NCBI GenBank assembly: GCA_036524855.1
Contig: DATDBL010000259.1
Span: 1 to 58,792 of the forward strand
Reading direction: 5' to 3'
Source of the DNA: Aldersonia sp036524855
GTDB lineage: Bacteria; Actinomycetota; Actinomycetes; Mycobacteriales; Mycobacteriaceae
Length of the DNA stretch: 58,792 nt
The translations under genes and the position numbers were made by a program. Below the pieces are notes generated by a model. The model was not told the DNA's origin, did not search any database, and worked only from the letters and a program-made list of their open reading frames with translations. How positions within the stretch are numbered: the first letter of the stretch is position 1; every line of letters starts with the position of its first letter. Of the stretch, positions 9,637 to 18,362 are shown piece by piece.

Positions 9637-10524
9637 ATGCTGAGATCGTTGCTCGTCGGTGCCGCGGTCGCCGTGCTCGCCCCGTTGTGGGGACCGGGTG
9701 CGGGCACCGCGGCACCGTCATCGTGTGAGCCGTGGGCGATGACGACCGTCGCGCACGGTCTGGGGTCACTGGAGAACCTGGCGCTCGACGGTCGCGGCGG
9801 TTTGTTGCTGTCGCAGAACAACCTGGTCGTGCCGGGGTCGCTGGATTCGTTGGACCCCTCCGGGCAGGTGTCGACCGTGGTGGCCGGCGTGGATTCGCCC
9901 GGCGGGATCGTGGTGCGGGACCGGGTGGCGTACTTCGTCACGGGCGACTCGACGTGGGCGGCGCTGCCGGGCGGACCCACCGGCACCGTCGACGCCGTCG
10001 ACCTCGACACCGGCGCGCGGTGGACGGTGGCGCGGGGGTTGGTCGCGCCGAACGGGCTCGCGGGGTTGCCGTCCGGGGATCTGGTGGTGAGCGGGCGGAC
10101 GGGGCTGACGCTGGTTCCGGCGTCCGGTTCTGCGCCGCGGCCGTACGCACTGGACGGGGTGGCAGTCAACGGCCTCGGGTTGGACCCGAGCGGGCGGTGG
10201 CTCTACGTCGGCACCAGCGTCGACCCGGTGCCGTCGGTGTATCGCGTCGACGTGACCGACCCCGGTGCGCCGCCGCAGCGTTGGACGATCCCCGACGCGG
10301 GATTGTTCCCCGTGCCCGACGATCTCGCGGTCGATTCGGATGGGCGTGTGTACATCGCGCTGAACTTCGCCGGCCTGGTGGTGCGGTTGGACACCGCGAC
10401 GGGTCAGGCATGCACTCTTGCGTCGGGGCTGACGACGCCGACGTCGGTGCGTTTCGGTTCCGAGCGAGACGTGCTGTACGTCAGCAGTTTCGACGGCACC
10501 GTGACGAGCCTCCGGCCCCCGTGA
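9637..10524 (+). CDS. Secreted beta-propeller (SMP-30/NHL-like) protein
   Basis: 295 residues starting with a clear Sec signal peptide (LLVGAAVAVLAPLWGPGAGTAA). The mature part repeats blades such as LENLALDGRGGLLLS, SPGGIVVRDRVAYFV, PNGLAGLPSGDLVVS, VNGLGLDPSGRWLYVG and PDDLAVDSDGRVYIAL, a pattern of six-bladed SMP-30/gluconolactonase or NHL propellers. The ATG at 9637 lies 20 bp after the permease stop. It may be an extracytoplasmic hydrolase or a binding protein; active-site residues cannot be assigned by eye. Confidence 0.8.
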   Translation: MLRSLLVGAAVAVLAPLWGPGAGTAAPSSCEPWAMTTVAHGLGSLENLALDGRGGLLLSQNNLVVPGSLDSLDPSGQVSTVVAGVDSPGGIVVRDRVAYFVTGDSTWAALPGGPTGTVDAVDLDTGARWTVARGLVAPNGLAGLPSGDLVVSGRTGLTLVPASGSAPRPYALDGVAVNGLGLDPSGRWLYVGTSVDPVPSVYRVDVTDPGAPPQRWTIPDAGLFPVPDDLAVDSDGRVYIALNFAGLVVRLDTATGQACTLASGLTTPTSVRFGSERDVLYVSSFDGTVTSLRPP

Positions 10525-10558
10525 GTGGTTATGGAGTCCCTGCACAACCACTCACGGG
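10518..10558. terminator. Bidirectional stem-loop terminator
   Basis: A perfect 13-bp inverted repeat (CCCGTGAGTGGTT at 10518-10530 and its complement at 10546-10558) with a 15-nt loop lies exactly at the convergent ends of the propeller gene and the large regulator, overlapping both stop codons. The same 13-bp arm recurs in the stem-loop at 49301-49348. Confidence 0.8.
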
Positions 10559-13500
10559 CGGAGGTGGTCCAGTAGCTCCAGTGCGGCCCGACGGCGGGGG
10601 GTGCCCTTCGCTGCGGCGACAGCCGCGTCTACTCGATCGGCGCCGAGGGCGGCGCGGGCGTGGGCGACGTGGCGGTCCAGCGCCATCGACGGAAGATCCT
10701 GGCGGCCACGGGCATTGCGGGCCAGCGCGAGCATTCGCAGGCCGCGGTTGGGGTCGCTGCCGCGGGCGATGAGGTAGGAGCCGACGGCCGTGCCGATTGC
10801 GCCGATCTGCGGCAGGTCCTGATACTTGCCGAGGAACCCGAGTGCCAGCGCGACGAGGCCGCGCACCGTGTCGTCGACATCGGCGGCGTGGCCGTGCAGC
10901 ACGTGCGCGTCCACGCACGCACTGACCAGCATCGACTCGCCGGGCCCGGGATTCAGCCCCTCCACGTCGGGCCACCCGAGAACGGTGAGCGCGTGACGGT
11001 ATTCGGCCAGACCGCGCTCGATCTCCCCCTCGGCCAGCGTCGCCTCGGCGAGGGCGGCGTGCACGACGGCGAGCCGCTGGCTACCCTCGGCGCGGTTGAC
11101 CGGGATCGGTGAACGCACGAATCCACCCGTGTCACCGAGGATCTCCTCGAGTTCACGACGTGCCTCGGCGACGCGCCCGGCCCCCACCAGCGCCGCGGCA
11201 CGATAGCCGCGGATCGCGATGCCCTCCTCGTAAGCGTGCAGCCGCGACAATTCCCGTTCCGCGCGTGCGTAGTAGCGTTCGGCCTCCTCGTAGCGGGCAC
11301 CTTGGCCGCACAGACTGCCGAGGTGTTGACACGTCATGGCCAGCGACCAGACGTCCCCCAACTCCTCGCTGAGCACCAATGCCGCGAGCCCGTCGCGCTC
11401 GGAAAAAACTACGTCACCGAAGTTTTCGCTGAAGTTCGCACGGGCCATCAAAGCGGCGCCCCGCACCAGGGGATCGGTCGACCGCACCGCGGTCGCGAGG
11501 CTGCGGGCAAAGCCCTTGCCGGACAACGGCAGGCACACCAGTGTCGCGTTGATCCGCACCGCGCCGGAGATGTCGGTTCGGTCGCGCAGCAGCGCGCGAA
11601 TCCTGAGGCGAACCAATGCGATCGCGCGCATGTCACCGGCGAACATCAGGTGCAGGCCCGCCAGCAGGTAGGTGAGCACGGCGAAATCGCCGGGGATCTC
11701 GTCCGCGTGGGCGCGGGCGTCGATCTGCATCACCGGGCCGGACCAGTTGTGCACCTCGGTGTGCGCGCCCCGGATCGCCCACAGCGTGCCGAGCACCGGA
11801 AAGACGTGGTAGACGGTGACGGCGTCGGCACGGTCGAGTGCGGCGCGCAGGATCGCGACCAGGTTGTCGTGTTCGGCCTCGACCCGGTGCACCGCCGCGA
11901 TCTGGCGTTCGCCGTAGATGCCCTCGGCCAGATCGCGGGCCAGGCGCCGCGCCCACGCGGCCATCCGGCGCATGACCTCCTCGGTCTCGTCGTCGCTCGA
12001 CTGCTCCTCGCCGAATTCCCGGACGGTCTCGAGCATGTGGTAGCGCAGGCCGAGGTCGGTCTCGAGCACGTCGAGCAGGGACTGGTTCACCAGGCCGTCG
12101 AGCGCGGCGGCGGCGTCGTCGACCTCACCCCATTCCACGACCGCGACGGCGGCGTCGAGCGTGAAACCCGCGGGAAATCGGCACAATCGGCGCAGTGCCG
12201 CCTGTTCGGGCGGGGTGAGCAGGTTCCAACTCCAGTCGATCACCGCCCGCAGGGTGCGATGCCGTGCGGGTGAGGTGCGGTCGGTGCTGCGCAGCAGGGC
12301 GAACCGGTCGGAGAGGCGGTCGTTGATCTCGGCGACCGACAGGGTCCGTACCCGGGCGGCGGCGAGTTCGATCGCCAACGGGAGGCCGTCGAGCGTGCGG
12401 CACAGGGTCGCGACCTCGACCGGGTCCAGCCGCGCGCTCGGGCGCACCGCGCGAGCGCGGGCCCGGAACAGTTCCGTGGCAGGCGATCCCGCCTCGTCGA
12501 CGGCGAGCGGCGGCAGCGGATAGACGGTCTCGGCGGCGATCATCAGCGGCGAGCGGCTCGTGGTGAGCACGGTCAACTGATCGCTGGCGCCCACGAGATC
12601 GGCGACGACTATGGCGACGTCGGCCACCAGGTGCTCGCAGTTGTCGAGGATGAGCAGCATCGGCCGCACCGACAGCGCGATCCGCAGCCGTTCCCGGGCC
12701 GAATGCAGTTGGGCCCGAACGAGAGTCCCGGGTTGCACGTCGGCCTCGCTGAGCCCGAGAGTGGCGCAGATCGCCCCGACGACGTCGCCTCCGCTGCGCA
12801 GCGACGCCAACTCCACCAGCACCACCGGTTCGGTGTGTGCGACCCGCATCCCGATCTCGTGTGCGACCCGGGTCTTGCCGGTGCCGCCGGGGCCGAGCAC
12901 GGTCGTGACGCGGGACCGGCGCAGCAGGGTCTCGATGGCGGCGAGGTCGTCGTCGCGGCCGAGCAGGGCGTTGGGTGCGGCGCGCAGGCCGATCGCGGCG
13001 GGTGCCCGGGTCGGGGCTACCGGCTCGGCCTGACCGCGCAGAATCGCGGTGTTCGCCTCCACCAGCGCCGGGCCGGGGTCGGTGCCGAGTTGGTCCGCTA
13101 GTCGGGCGCGGAATGCGGCGAACACGTCGAGCGCGTCGGCCCCCCGACCGAGGTCGGCAAGGGTGTTCATCAACGCGAGGTGTGCCGGCTCGTCGAGCGG
13201 GTTGCGCTGGGCGCGGGCCTTGACCAGCGGCAGCGCGCCGTCGAGGTCGCCGAGGGCGATGCGGGTCGCGATCTCGATGTCGTCGAGGGCGGTGCGTCGC
13301 GCCAGGGCCGTCGTGCGCAGGTCGCGGGCGAGGTCGCCGTCGGGGAGGTCGGCACCGGGGTCTCCGCGCCACAGTGCATCGGCCGCGGTGACCGCGTCGA
13401 GGGCGCCGCGGTGGTCGCCGTCGTCGAGCAGGCGGCGCGCGGTGCGTTCGAGGGATCCGGCGCGGGTGAGGTCGACGGCGTCGTCGTCGAGGACGAGCCG

Positions 13501-13821
13501 GTAGCCGGCGGGTCCGAGTTCCAGCGCCGCCTCGGGCAGCGCCGTCCGCAGCCGCGAAACCTGGGTGTGCAGCGCGTTCTGCGGCGAGCGGGGCGGTTCG
13601 TCGCCCCATACGTCGTCGATCAACGTCGCCATACTGCGGCTGCGGCCGGGGTGCGTGGCGAGCGCTACCAGCAGGCTGCGCGCCCGGGCCCCCGGCAGCG
13701 GTTGCAGTGTGCCGTTGCGGCGCGTGCAGATCTCACCCAACACGCCGACCACGACCGGTTCGGTCAAGCGGGGTTGTGTCTTCTCATGTTGTGCCTGCAC
13801 GGTGGCATCGATGGTAACCAC
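10552..13821 (-). CDS. SARP/BTAD-type STAND transcriptional regulator
   Basis: About 1089 residues, AfsR-like. An N-terminal OmpR-type winged helix (VVVGVLGEICTRRNG, then RSRSMATLIDDVWGDEPP) is followed by a BTAD helical domain (ADLPDGDLARDLRTTALARR to FRARLADQLGTDPGPALVEAN). Next comes a STAND NTPase with Walker A GPGGTGKT near residue 310, Walker B LLILDNCEHL near residue 390, and GLPLAIELAAARV. The C-terminal half is TPR-like. The frame is open to 14025 and includes an ATG at 13860 that would overlap the menA start; I prefer GTG 13821, and GTG 13800 is also possible. It probably activates a nearby promoter in response to an unknown signal. Confidence 0.87.
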   Translation of the reverse strand: MVTIDATVQAQHEKTQPRLTEPVVVGVLGEICTRRNGTLQPLPGARARSLLVALATHPGRSRSMATLIDDVWGDEPPRSPQNALHTQVSRLRTALPEAALELGPAGYRLVLDDDAVDLTRAGSLERTARRLLDDGDHRGALDAVTAADALWRGDPGADLPDGDLARDLRTTALARRTALDDIEIATRIALGDLDGALPLVKARAQRNPLDEPAHLALMNTLADLGRGADALDVFAAFRARLADQLGTDPGPALVEANTAILRGQAEPVAPTRAPAAIGLRAAPNALLGRDDDLAAIETLLRRSRVTTVLGPGGTGKTRVAHEIGMRVAHTEPVVLVELASLRSGGDVVGAICATLGLSEADVQPGTLVRAQLHSARERLRIALSVRPMLLILDNCEHLVADVAIVVADLVGASDQLTVLTTSRSPLMIAAETVYPLPPLAVDEAGSPATELFRARARAVRPSARLDPVEVATLCRTLDGLPLAIELAAARVRTLSVAEINDRLSDRFALLRSTDRTSPARHRTLRAVIDWSWNLLTPPEQAALRRLCRFPAGFTLDAAVAVVEWGEVDDAAAALDGLVNQSLLDVLETDLGLRYHMLETVREFGEEQSSDDETEEVMRRMAAWARRLARDLAEGIYGERQIAAVHRVEAEHDNLVAILRAALDRADAVTVYHVFPVLGTLWAIRGAHTEVHNWSGPVMQIDARAHADEIPGDFAVLTYLLAGLHLMFAGDMRAIALVRLRIRALLRDRTDISGAVRINATLVCLPLSGKGFARSLATAVRSTDPLVRGAALMARANFSENFGDVVFSERDGLAALVLSEELGDVWSLAMTCQHLGSLCGQGARYEEAERYYARAERELSRLHAYEEGIAIRGYRAAALVGAGRVAEARRELEEILGDTGGFVRSPIPVNRAEGSQRLAVVHAALAEATLAEGEIERGLAEYRHALTVLGWPDVEGLNPGPGESMLVSACVDAHVLHGHAADVDDTVRGLVALALGFLGKYQDLPQIGAIGTAVGSYLIARGSDPNRGLRMLALARNARGRQDLPSMALDRHVAHARAALGADRVDAAVAAAKGTPRRRAALELLDHLRP

Positions 13822-13858
13822 GGCGGGGATCGTTGGCCGTGCGTGCGAGGATCGGGGC

Positions 13859-14728
13859 ATGGCCACTGCCGCGCAATGGATCGAAGGCGCCCGACCGCGC
13901 ACGCTGCCCAACGCGATCGCCCCGGTGCTCGCGGGCACCGGGGCGGCCGCCTCGCTCGGTGGGGCGGTGTGGTGGAAGGCATTGCTGGCCATGGTGGTCT
14001 CCCTGGCGTTCATCGTGGGCGTCAACTACGCGAACGACTACTCCGACGGCGTGCGGGGCACCGACGACGAGCGGGTCGGGCCGGTGCGACTGGTCGGGTC
14101 CAGGCTCGCGACACCGAAGGCGGTGAAGACGGCGGCAGTGGCGAGCCTGGCGGTGGGCGCGGTCGCGGGCCTGGTGCTCGCGGCGACCACGGCGTGGTGG
14201 CTGGTGGCGCTGGGCGCGGTGAGCATCGCCGGTGCGTGGTACTACACCGGCGGACGCAGGCCGTACGGCTACAGCGGCTTCGGCGAGGTCGGGGTGTTCG
14301 TGTTCTTCGGTCTGGTTGCGGTGCTCGGCACGCAGTTCGTGCAGGCACAGCGGATCGACTGGGTGGGGTTGGTGTGCGCGATCGCGGTCGGGAGCATGTC
14401 GACGGCGGTGCTGGTCGCGAACAACCTGCGCGACATCCCCACCGACACGGTTGCGGGAAAGCACACACTCGCGGTCCGCCTCGGCGACGCACGGACGCGA
14501 ACGCTGCACCTGGTGCTGGTGAGCGTGCCGGTGGTGGCGTCGTTGGTGTTGGTGTTGCGCACGCCGTGGGCGCTGGTCGGGCTGGCAGCGGTGCCGCTCG
14601 TCGCTCGCGCGAACGCGCCGGTGCGCTCGGGTGGGCGTGGGCTGGAACTGATTCCGGCGCTGCGCGACACGGGTCTGGCGATGCTGGCGTGGTCGGTGCT
14701 GACGGCGGTCGCGCTGGCACTCGGCTGA
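13859..14728 (+). CDS. menA: 1,4-Dihydroxy-2-naphthoate prenyltransferase MenA
   Basis: 289-residue integral-membrane UbiA-family enzyme that attaches the isoprenoid chain to DHNA to form demethylmenaquinone. The two Asp-rich motifs are visible: NYANDYSDGVRGTD near residue 55 and NNLRDIPTDTVAGKHTLAVRLG near residue 187, with about eight hydrophobic helices. The N-terminus WIEGARPRTLPNAIAPVLAGTG is characteristic. It is divergent from the SARP regulator with only about 37 bp between the chosen starts, so the two probably share regulatory DNA. Confidence 0.95.
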   Translation: MATAAQWIEGARPRTLPNAIAPVLAGTGAAASLGGAVWWKALLAMVVSLAFIVGVNYANDYSDGVRGTDDERVGPVRLVGSRLATPKAVKTAAVASLAVGAVAGLVLAATTAWWLVALGAVSIAGAWYYTGGRRPYGYSGFGEVGVFVFFGLVAVLGTQFVQAQRIDWVGLVCAIAVGSMSTAVLVANNLRDIPTDTVAGKHTLAVRLGDARTRTLHLVLVSVPVVASLVLVLRTPWALVGLAAVPLVARANAPVRSGGRGLELIPALRDTGLAMLAWSVLTAVALALG

Positions 14729-14744
14729 GTCGGTCGGTCGCCGG

Positions 14745-15125
14745 TCAGTCCTCGACCGGGACGAAGATGCCGAGCAGCCAGTTCACGATCGAGATGATGA
14801 TCGACCCCCACACCGCGGTCCAGAAGCCGTCGACCGAAATCCCGTAGTCCGTCGTCGACGTGATCCACGACGTCAGCATGAGCATCAGCGCGTTGATCAC
14901 GATGAGGAACAGCCCGAGCGTCAGGATGATCAGCGGCAGCGACAGCAGCTGCAGCAGTGGCTTGACCGCCATGTTGATCACGGTGAACACCGCGGCGATG
15001 AACAGCACGATCAGGATGCTCGCGCCGGTCCCCTTGCCGTGATCGTCGATGTCGATTCCGGATACCCACGCCGCGGCCAGCCAGATGGCGACCGCGTTGA
15101 TCAGCATCCGCGCTACGAAGATCAT
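14745..15125 (-). CDS. Phage holin family 4 (YvlD-like) membrane protein
   Basis: 126 residues with four hydrophobic helices and the family pattern VFTVINMAVKPLLQLLSLPLIILTLGLFLIVINALML. This family is widespread in chromosomes and is not evidence of a prophage. The ATG at 15125 (MIFVARMLINAVAIW) is preferred to an upstream in-frame start at 15164. Convergent with menA, 16 bp apart. Function unknown. Confidence 0.88.
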   Translation of the reverse strand: MIFVARMLINAVAIWLAAAWVSGIDIDDHGKGTGASILIVLFIAAVFTVINMAVKPLLQLLSLPLIILTLGLFLIVINALMLMLTSWITSTTDYGISVDGFWTAVWGSIIISIVNWLLGIFVPVED

Positions 15126-15160
15126 CCTTCGACTGTGGCATAGATTCGTGCGGCATCCCG

Positions 15161-15742
15161 TCAAGCGGCACGGTCGAGCAGCGCGGTGACCCGTCGACGT
15201 AGGTCGGGCAGGGCGATGTGGGCCTCGATCAGCTGCTTCGTCGTAGCGTTGGGGGCGCGCACGATGCCGAGCAGCAGGTGCTCGGCGGTGATCTCGCTGT
15301 CCTTGCGGGCGATAGCCTCACGCAGCGCCAACTCGAGAGTCTTCTTCGCGGCCGCGGAGAACGGGATGTGATTGCCGCCGAGCACTCGCCCGAGCCAGCC
15401 CTTGGGTTCGTCGGGTGGGGTCGGTGAGGCCTGGGCGCGGTCGAGGGCGTCGGGGCCGAAGGTGTCGTCGAGGGATCGCCGGATCGCGTCGAGATCGATG
15501 CCGATGGATCTCAGTGCCTCGGCGTCCTCGGGCCCGAGGGGGTGTTCGGTGGACATCTCGGCTGTGACGGTGTCGTGGGTGAGGCCGACGTCGTCGAGCA
15601 TGGCCCGCAGTGGCCCGTCGGCGGTGGCGAGAACGCCGAGCAGGACATGCTCGACGTCGATGGTCGGGCTGTGCAGGTCGCGGGCCTGCTCCTGCGCGGC
15701 GATGACGACCGCCCGCGCGGACCTGGTGAACCGTTCGAACAT
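15161..15742 (-). CDS. Stand-alone Clp N-terminal domain protein
   Basis: 193 residues: FERFTRSARAVVIAAQEQARDLHSPTIDVEHVLLGVL is a first Clp-N repeat, and IPFSAAAKKTLELALREAIARKDSEITAEHLLLGIV is a second. Clp-N repeats in ClpA/ClpC bind adaptors or substrates. No AAA+ ATPase module follows, so this may act as a decoy, adaptor or stress-sensing partner of ClpC. The ATG shares one base with the stop of the HTH gene upstream (TGATG), so they form an operon. Confidence 0.88.
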   Translation of the reverse strand: MFERFTRSARAVVIAAQEQARDLHSPTIDVEHVLLGVLATADGPLRAMLDDVGLTHDTVTAEMSTEHPLGPEDAEALRSIGIDLDAIRRSLDDTFGPDALDRAQASPTPPDEPKGWLGRVLGGNHIPFSAAAKKTLELALREAIARKDSEITAEHLLLGIVRAPNATTKQLIEAHIALPDLRRRVTALLDRAA

Positions 15743-15963
15743 CAGCGGCCCCTGCCTCTCCGATTGTGCTTCTGATGGACCGCCTGTCGGCTCACCTCGA
15801 GTGCCTCGGCGATCTGCTGCCACGACCAGCCCTGCGCGCGGGCGTTGTCGACCTGGATCGCCTCGAGCCGTTCGAGCAGCCGACGCAGGGCGAGCACCGC
15901 ACGCAGCCCGACCTTCGGGTCCGGACTGCCCGCGGCGGCGGCCAGGGTGGTTGCTTCGGTCAT
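15742..15963 (-). CDS. Small HTH DNA-binding protein
   Basis: 73 residues with a helix-turn-helix at GWSWQQIAEALEVSRQAVHQKHNRR near the C-terminus, preceded by a long helix. It is coupled to the Clp-N protein gene. Two palindromes of the form TGTCAA-N6-TTGACR lie just upstream, so it most likely represses its own promoter. HTH plus Clp-N pairs are common in actinobacteria; a heat- or proteotoxic-stress role is an inference. Confidence 0.85.
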   Translation of the reverse strand: MTEATTLAAAAGSPDPKVGLRAVLALRRLLERLEAIQVDNARAQGWSWQQIAEALEVSRQAVHQKHNRRGRGR

Positions 15964-15965
15964 GG

Positions 15966-16011
15966 TGTCAATCTACGTTGACATCTCCCCGTTTGTCAAC
16001 CTAGCTTGACG
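15966..16011 (-). promoter_or_regulatory. Twin palindromic operator and leaderless promoter
   Basis: Site 1 at 15966-15983 is TGTCAA-N6-TTGACA; site 2 at 15994-16011 is TGTCAA-N6-TTGACG, centres 28 bp apart. Read on the minus strand, TTGACA at 15999-15994 is a perfect -35 followed after 17 bp by GTAGAT as a weak -10 at 15976-15971. The ATG of the HTH gene lies 7 bases further on, which predicts a leaderless mRNA. Each palindrome covers one promoter box, as expected for an autorepressor. Confidence 0.65.
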
Positions 16012-16264
16012 CAGGCCGTTGTGACGTGCGCTCTGGTTGCGCTTCCTCCGTCGTATAGCCCGGATCACGGTGTCGTGGCCGCATTCGTCGGCGTGTCGCA
16101 GCCATTCGTTCGTTGTCGCGGGGCGTCGCGTGGTGATCACCGACCCGCGACCACGACCCCGACAGTCGTCAGGGGCGGATTCGGTAGCGCATCCAGCGGA
16201 CTCAGGGGACCCCCGACGCGCGAAAACGACGGTGAGGGTGCCCCTCAGTCTCGAACGGTCGGCG

Positions 16265-17347
16265 TCAGGCCCACCTGCCCGACGCCAGAAACCGCTCGAT
16301 GGCCGCCGTGGGACCGACGAGGTCGAGGCCTTGGTCGTGCACCCAGGAGTCGTCGAAATAGGTGCCGGCGTAGCGGTCGCCACCGTCGCAGAGCAGGGTG
16401 ACGACGCTGCCCGACTCTCCCGTCGCGAGCATCTCCGCGACGATGCCGAAGGTGCCCCACAAGTTGGTGCCCGTCGACCCGCCGACCCGACGCCCGAGGA
16501 CCCTGCTCGCGTGGCGGGTCACGGCGACCGACGCGGCGTCGGGGACCTGGATCATCCGGTCCACGACTTCGGGCACGAACGACGGTTCGACGCGCGGGCG
16601 GCCGATGCCCTCGATCCGCGAACCACCGGCCGTTTCGAACTCGACGTCGCCGGTCTCGTACGAGCCGTAGAACGCCGAGTTCTCCGGGTCGACCACCGCG
16701 AGGCGGGTGTGGTGGCGGCAATAGCGCACGTAGCGGCCGATGGTCGCGCTGGTCCCGCCCGTGCCGGCGCCGACGACGATCCACGACGGAACCGGGTGCG
16801 CCTCGAGCGTCAACTGCTCGAAGATCGACTCGGCGATGTTGTTGTTGCCGCGCCAGTCGGTCGCGCGTTCGGCGTAGGTGAACTGGTCGAGGTAGTGGCC
16901 GCCGGTCTCGCGGGCCAACCGCGCCGCCTCGGTGTAGATCTGCACCGAGTGCTCGACGAAGTGGCAGCGTCCGCCCTGCGCCTCGATCAGCGCGATCTTC
17001 TGCGGGCTCGTACCTGCCGGCATGACGGCCACGAAATCGAGACCCAACAAGCTGGCGAAGTACGCCTCGCTCACCGCCGTCGAACCCGATGACGCCTCGA
17101 CCACCGTCGTACCCTCGTGCACCCAGCCGTTGCACAACGCGTAGAGAAACAGTGAGCGCGCGAGGCGGTGCTTGAGGCTGCCCGTGACATGGGTCGACTC
17201 GTCCTTGAGGTACAGCTGCACCGGCCACGACGCCGGCAGCGGATACCGCAGCAGATGTGTGTCGGCGCTGCGCTGGGCGTCGGCTTCGATCAGCCGGACC
17301 GCCTCGTCGACCCAGTCACGCGAGCGGCTGTGGTCGCAGGTGGTCAT
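16265..17347 (-). CDS. Cds1-like PLP-dependent cysteine desulfhydrase/synthase family
   Basis: 360-residue fold-type II PLP enzyme. Landmarks: LKDESTHVTGSLKHRLA with the Schiff-base lysine, VVEASSGSTAVSEAYFA, the phosphate-binding GAGTGGTSATIGRY loop, and GGSTGTNLWG near the C-terminus. The pattern resembles mycobacterial Cds1, which degrades L-cysteine to H2S, pyruvate and ammonia, more than CysK or CysM. The ATG at 17347 overlaps the stop of the DUF4229 gene (ATGA). Exact reaction not provable from sequence. Confidence 0.85.
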   Translation of the reverse strand: MTTCDHSRSRDWVDEAVRLIEADAQRSADTHLLRYPLPASWPVQLYLKDESTHVTGSLKHRLARSLFLYALCNGWVHEGTTVVEASSGSTAVSEAYFASLLGLDFVAVMPAGTSPQKIALIEAQGGRCHFVEHSVQIYTEAARLARETGGHYLDQFTYAERATDWRGNNNIAESIFEQLTLEAHPVPSWIVVGAGTGGTSATIGRYVRYCRHHTRLAVVDPENSAFYGSYETGDVEFETAGGSRIEGIGRPRVEPSFVPEVVDRMIQVPDAASVAVTRHASRVLGRRVGGSTGTNLWGTFGIVAEMLATGESGSVVTLLCDGGDRYAGTYFDDSWVHDQGLDLVGPTAAIERFLASGRWA

Positions 17348-17649
17348 TCGTCGCCGCGGAGTTTCGCGCGCAGTTCGGCCTTGTCGCGGCGGCGCTTCTC
17401 GTCGACCGCGGCGATGCCCTCGTTGACCTGTCGGCGCAGGGTCTTGAACAGCACGAGCGAGAGCGGCAGCGCGATCAGCACCGCGAACACGAGCGCCACC
17501 AGCACGGGCACCTGAACACCGAACAGCAGCCCACCACCGACGATGACGACGGCGACCACCGCGACGAGCAGCAGTCGCGCGAGGGTGTAGAGGCCGAGCG
17601 AAGCCGCCAGGCCACGGCCGGGGTTCGTGTCTTCGGAAGTGTCTGCCAC
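17344..17649 (-). CDS. DUF4229 family membrane protein
   Basis: 101 residues with two transmembrane helices (LGLYTLARLLLVAVVAVVIVG and VPVLVALVFAVLIALPLSLVLF) followed by a basic, charged tail (KTLRRQVNEGIAAVDEKRRRDKAELRAK). This is the DUF4229 layout. GTG 17649 is the best start. It is the first gene of a two-gene unit with the Cds1-like enzyme. Function unknown. Confidence 0.8.
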   Translation of the reverse strand: MADTSEDTNPGRGLAASLGLYTLARLLLVAVVAVVIVGGGLLFGVQVPVLVALVFAVLIALPLSLVLFKTLRRQVNEGIAAVDEKRRRDKAELRAKLRGDE

Positions 17650-17999
17650 GACGTCCAGGGTAGTCGGGGTGGTGGGGCGCCCACGTCGCGGCGGGCCGGC
17701 TTCGCATGGGGCGCGGAGCGTCGATAGGGGGTGCAAAGCGCGGGCCCTGGTCTGGGGAGTCCAGCACGTCGTCCAGGGCCTGCTGCGATCCACTTCGCAG
17801 CACAGGTCGAAACCTCGCAAAGTGGGTATAGGGTGTGCGAGGTGTCGACGCGGCATGCGAAGTCCGCGCTCGAGCGTCCCGCGACACCGTCCGATTTGTC
17901 TATTACCTCCCCTTTACCTTTTTTGGAGGAGTCGAGTACCTGGGGGTTCGGGTGCCACTATGGCGGACGTCGAGCACGTTCGAGCGATTGGAGGATGCG
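17650..17999. other. Intergenic region before bldC
   Basis: A 350-bp non-coding stretch between the divergent DUF4229 gene and bldC. A pyrimidine-rich, locally AT-richer segment (around 17895-17930, TTTGTCTATTACC then CCTTTTTTGGAGG) is the most promoter-like part, but I cannot define boxes. A strong GGAGG at 17990 is the bldC ribosome-binding site. Confidence 0.4.
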
Positions 18000-18212
18000 A
18001 TGAGCGCTCCCGCCATCCATGGAGGCCACGAGACCCTGCTGACCCCTGGACAGGTCGCCACACTCTTCCACGTCGATCCGAAGACGGTCACGCGTTGGGC
18101 CCTCGCGGGTCGACTCGGCTCGCTGCGCACGCCGGGCGGCCACCGTCGCTTCCGCGAATCCGAGGTGATGGCGCTGCTGCAATCCCTCACCACCGAGGCG
18201 ACCGCCGGCTGA
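18000..18212 (+). CDS. bldC: MerR-like developmental regulator BldC
   Basis: 70-residue single-domain DNA-binding protein of the MerR/excisionase fold. Key segments are LLTPGQVATLFHVDPKTVTRWA (HTH) and GRLGSLRTPGGHRRFRESEV (wing), the hallmark of BldC. In Streptomyces BldC binds direct repeats cooperatively and controls development. The ATG at 18000 follows GGAGG with 5-base spacing. Expressed alone: a terminator follows. Confidence 0.93.
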   Translation: MSAPAIHGGHETLLTPGQVATLFHVDPKTVTRWALAGRLGSLRTPGGHRRFRESEVMALLQSLTTEATAG

Positions 18213-18223
18213 CCCCCGGGGTG

Positions 18224-18255
18224 CCCTCCCCGGAAACCGCACCTTCCGGGGAGGG
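18224..18255 (+). terminator. bldC terminator
   Basis: A perfect 12-bp stem (CCCTCCCCGGAA at 18224-18235, TTCCGGGGAGGG at 18244-18255) with an 8-nt loop begins 12 bp after the bldC stop. No U-tract, as usual in high-GC actinobacteria. Confidence 0.75.
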
Positions 18256-18362
18256 GTCCGGCAATCTGACCCCCACATTTCGCACACCGAGCATGTAGGT
18301 GCGAGAAGGCACGTGCCGAGCGTCGACCACGCGGCTACTCTCGAAACCAGGAGGTGAGCGGT

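Noticed and set aside
9766..10551. Long minus-strand ORF opposite the propeller gene
   Set aside because: Its product is Arg/His-rich and lacks any domain; a typical shadow frame in high-GC DNA.
13859..13860. SARP regulator and menA starting from the same CATG
   Set aside because: An ATG at 13860 is in frame, but the residues between it and GTG 13821 do not look like the usual SARP start.
14745..15125. Phage holin-like protein as evidence of a prophage
   Set aside because: This family is common in chromosomes, and no phage structural, integrase or lysis genes are nearby.
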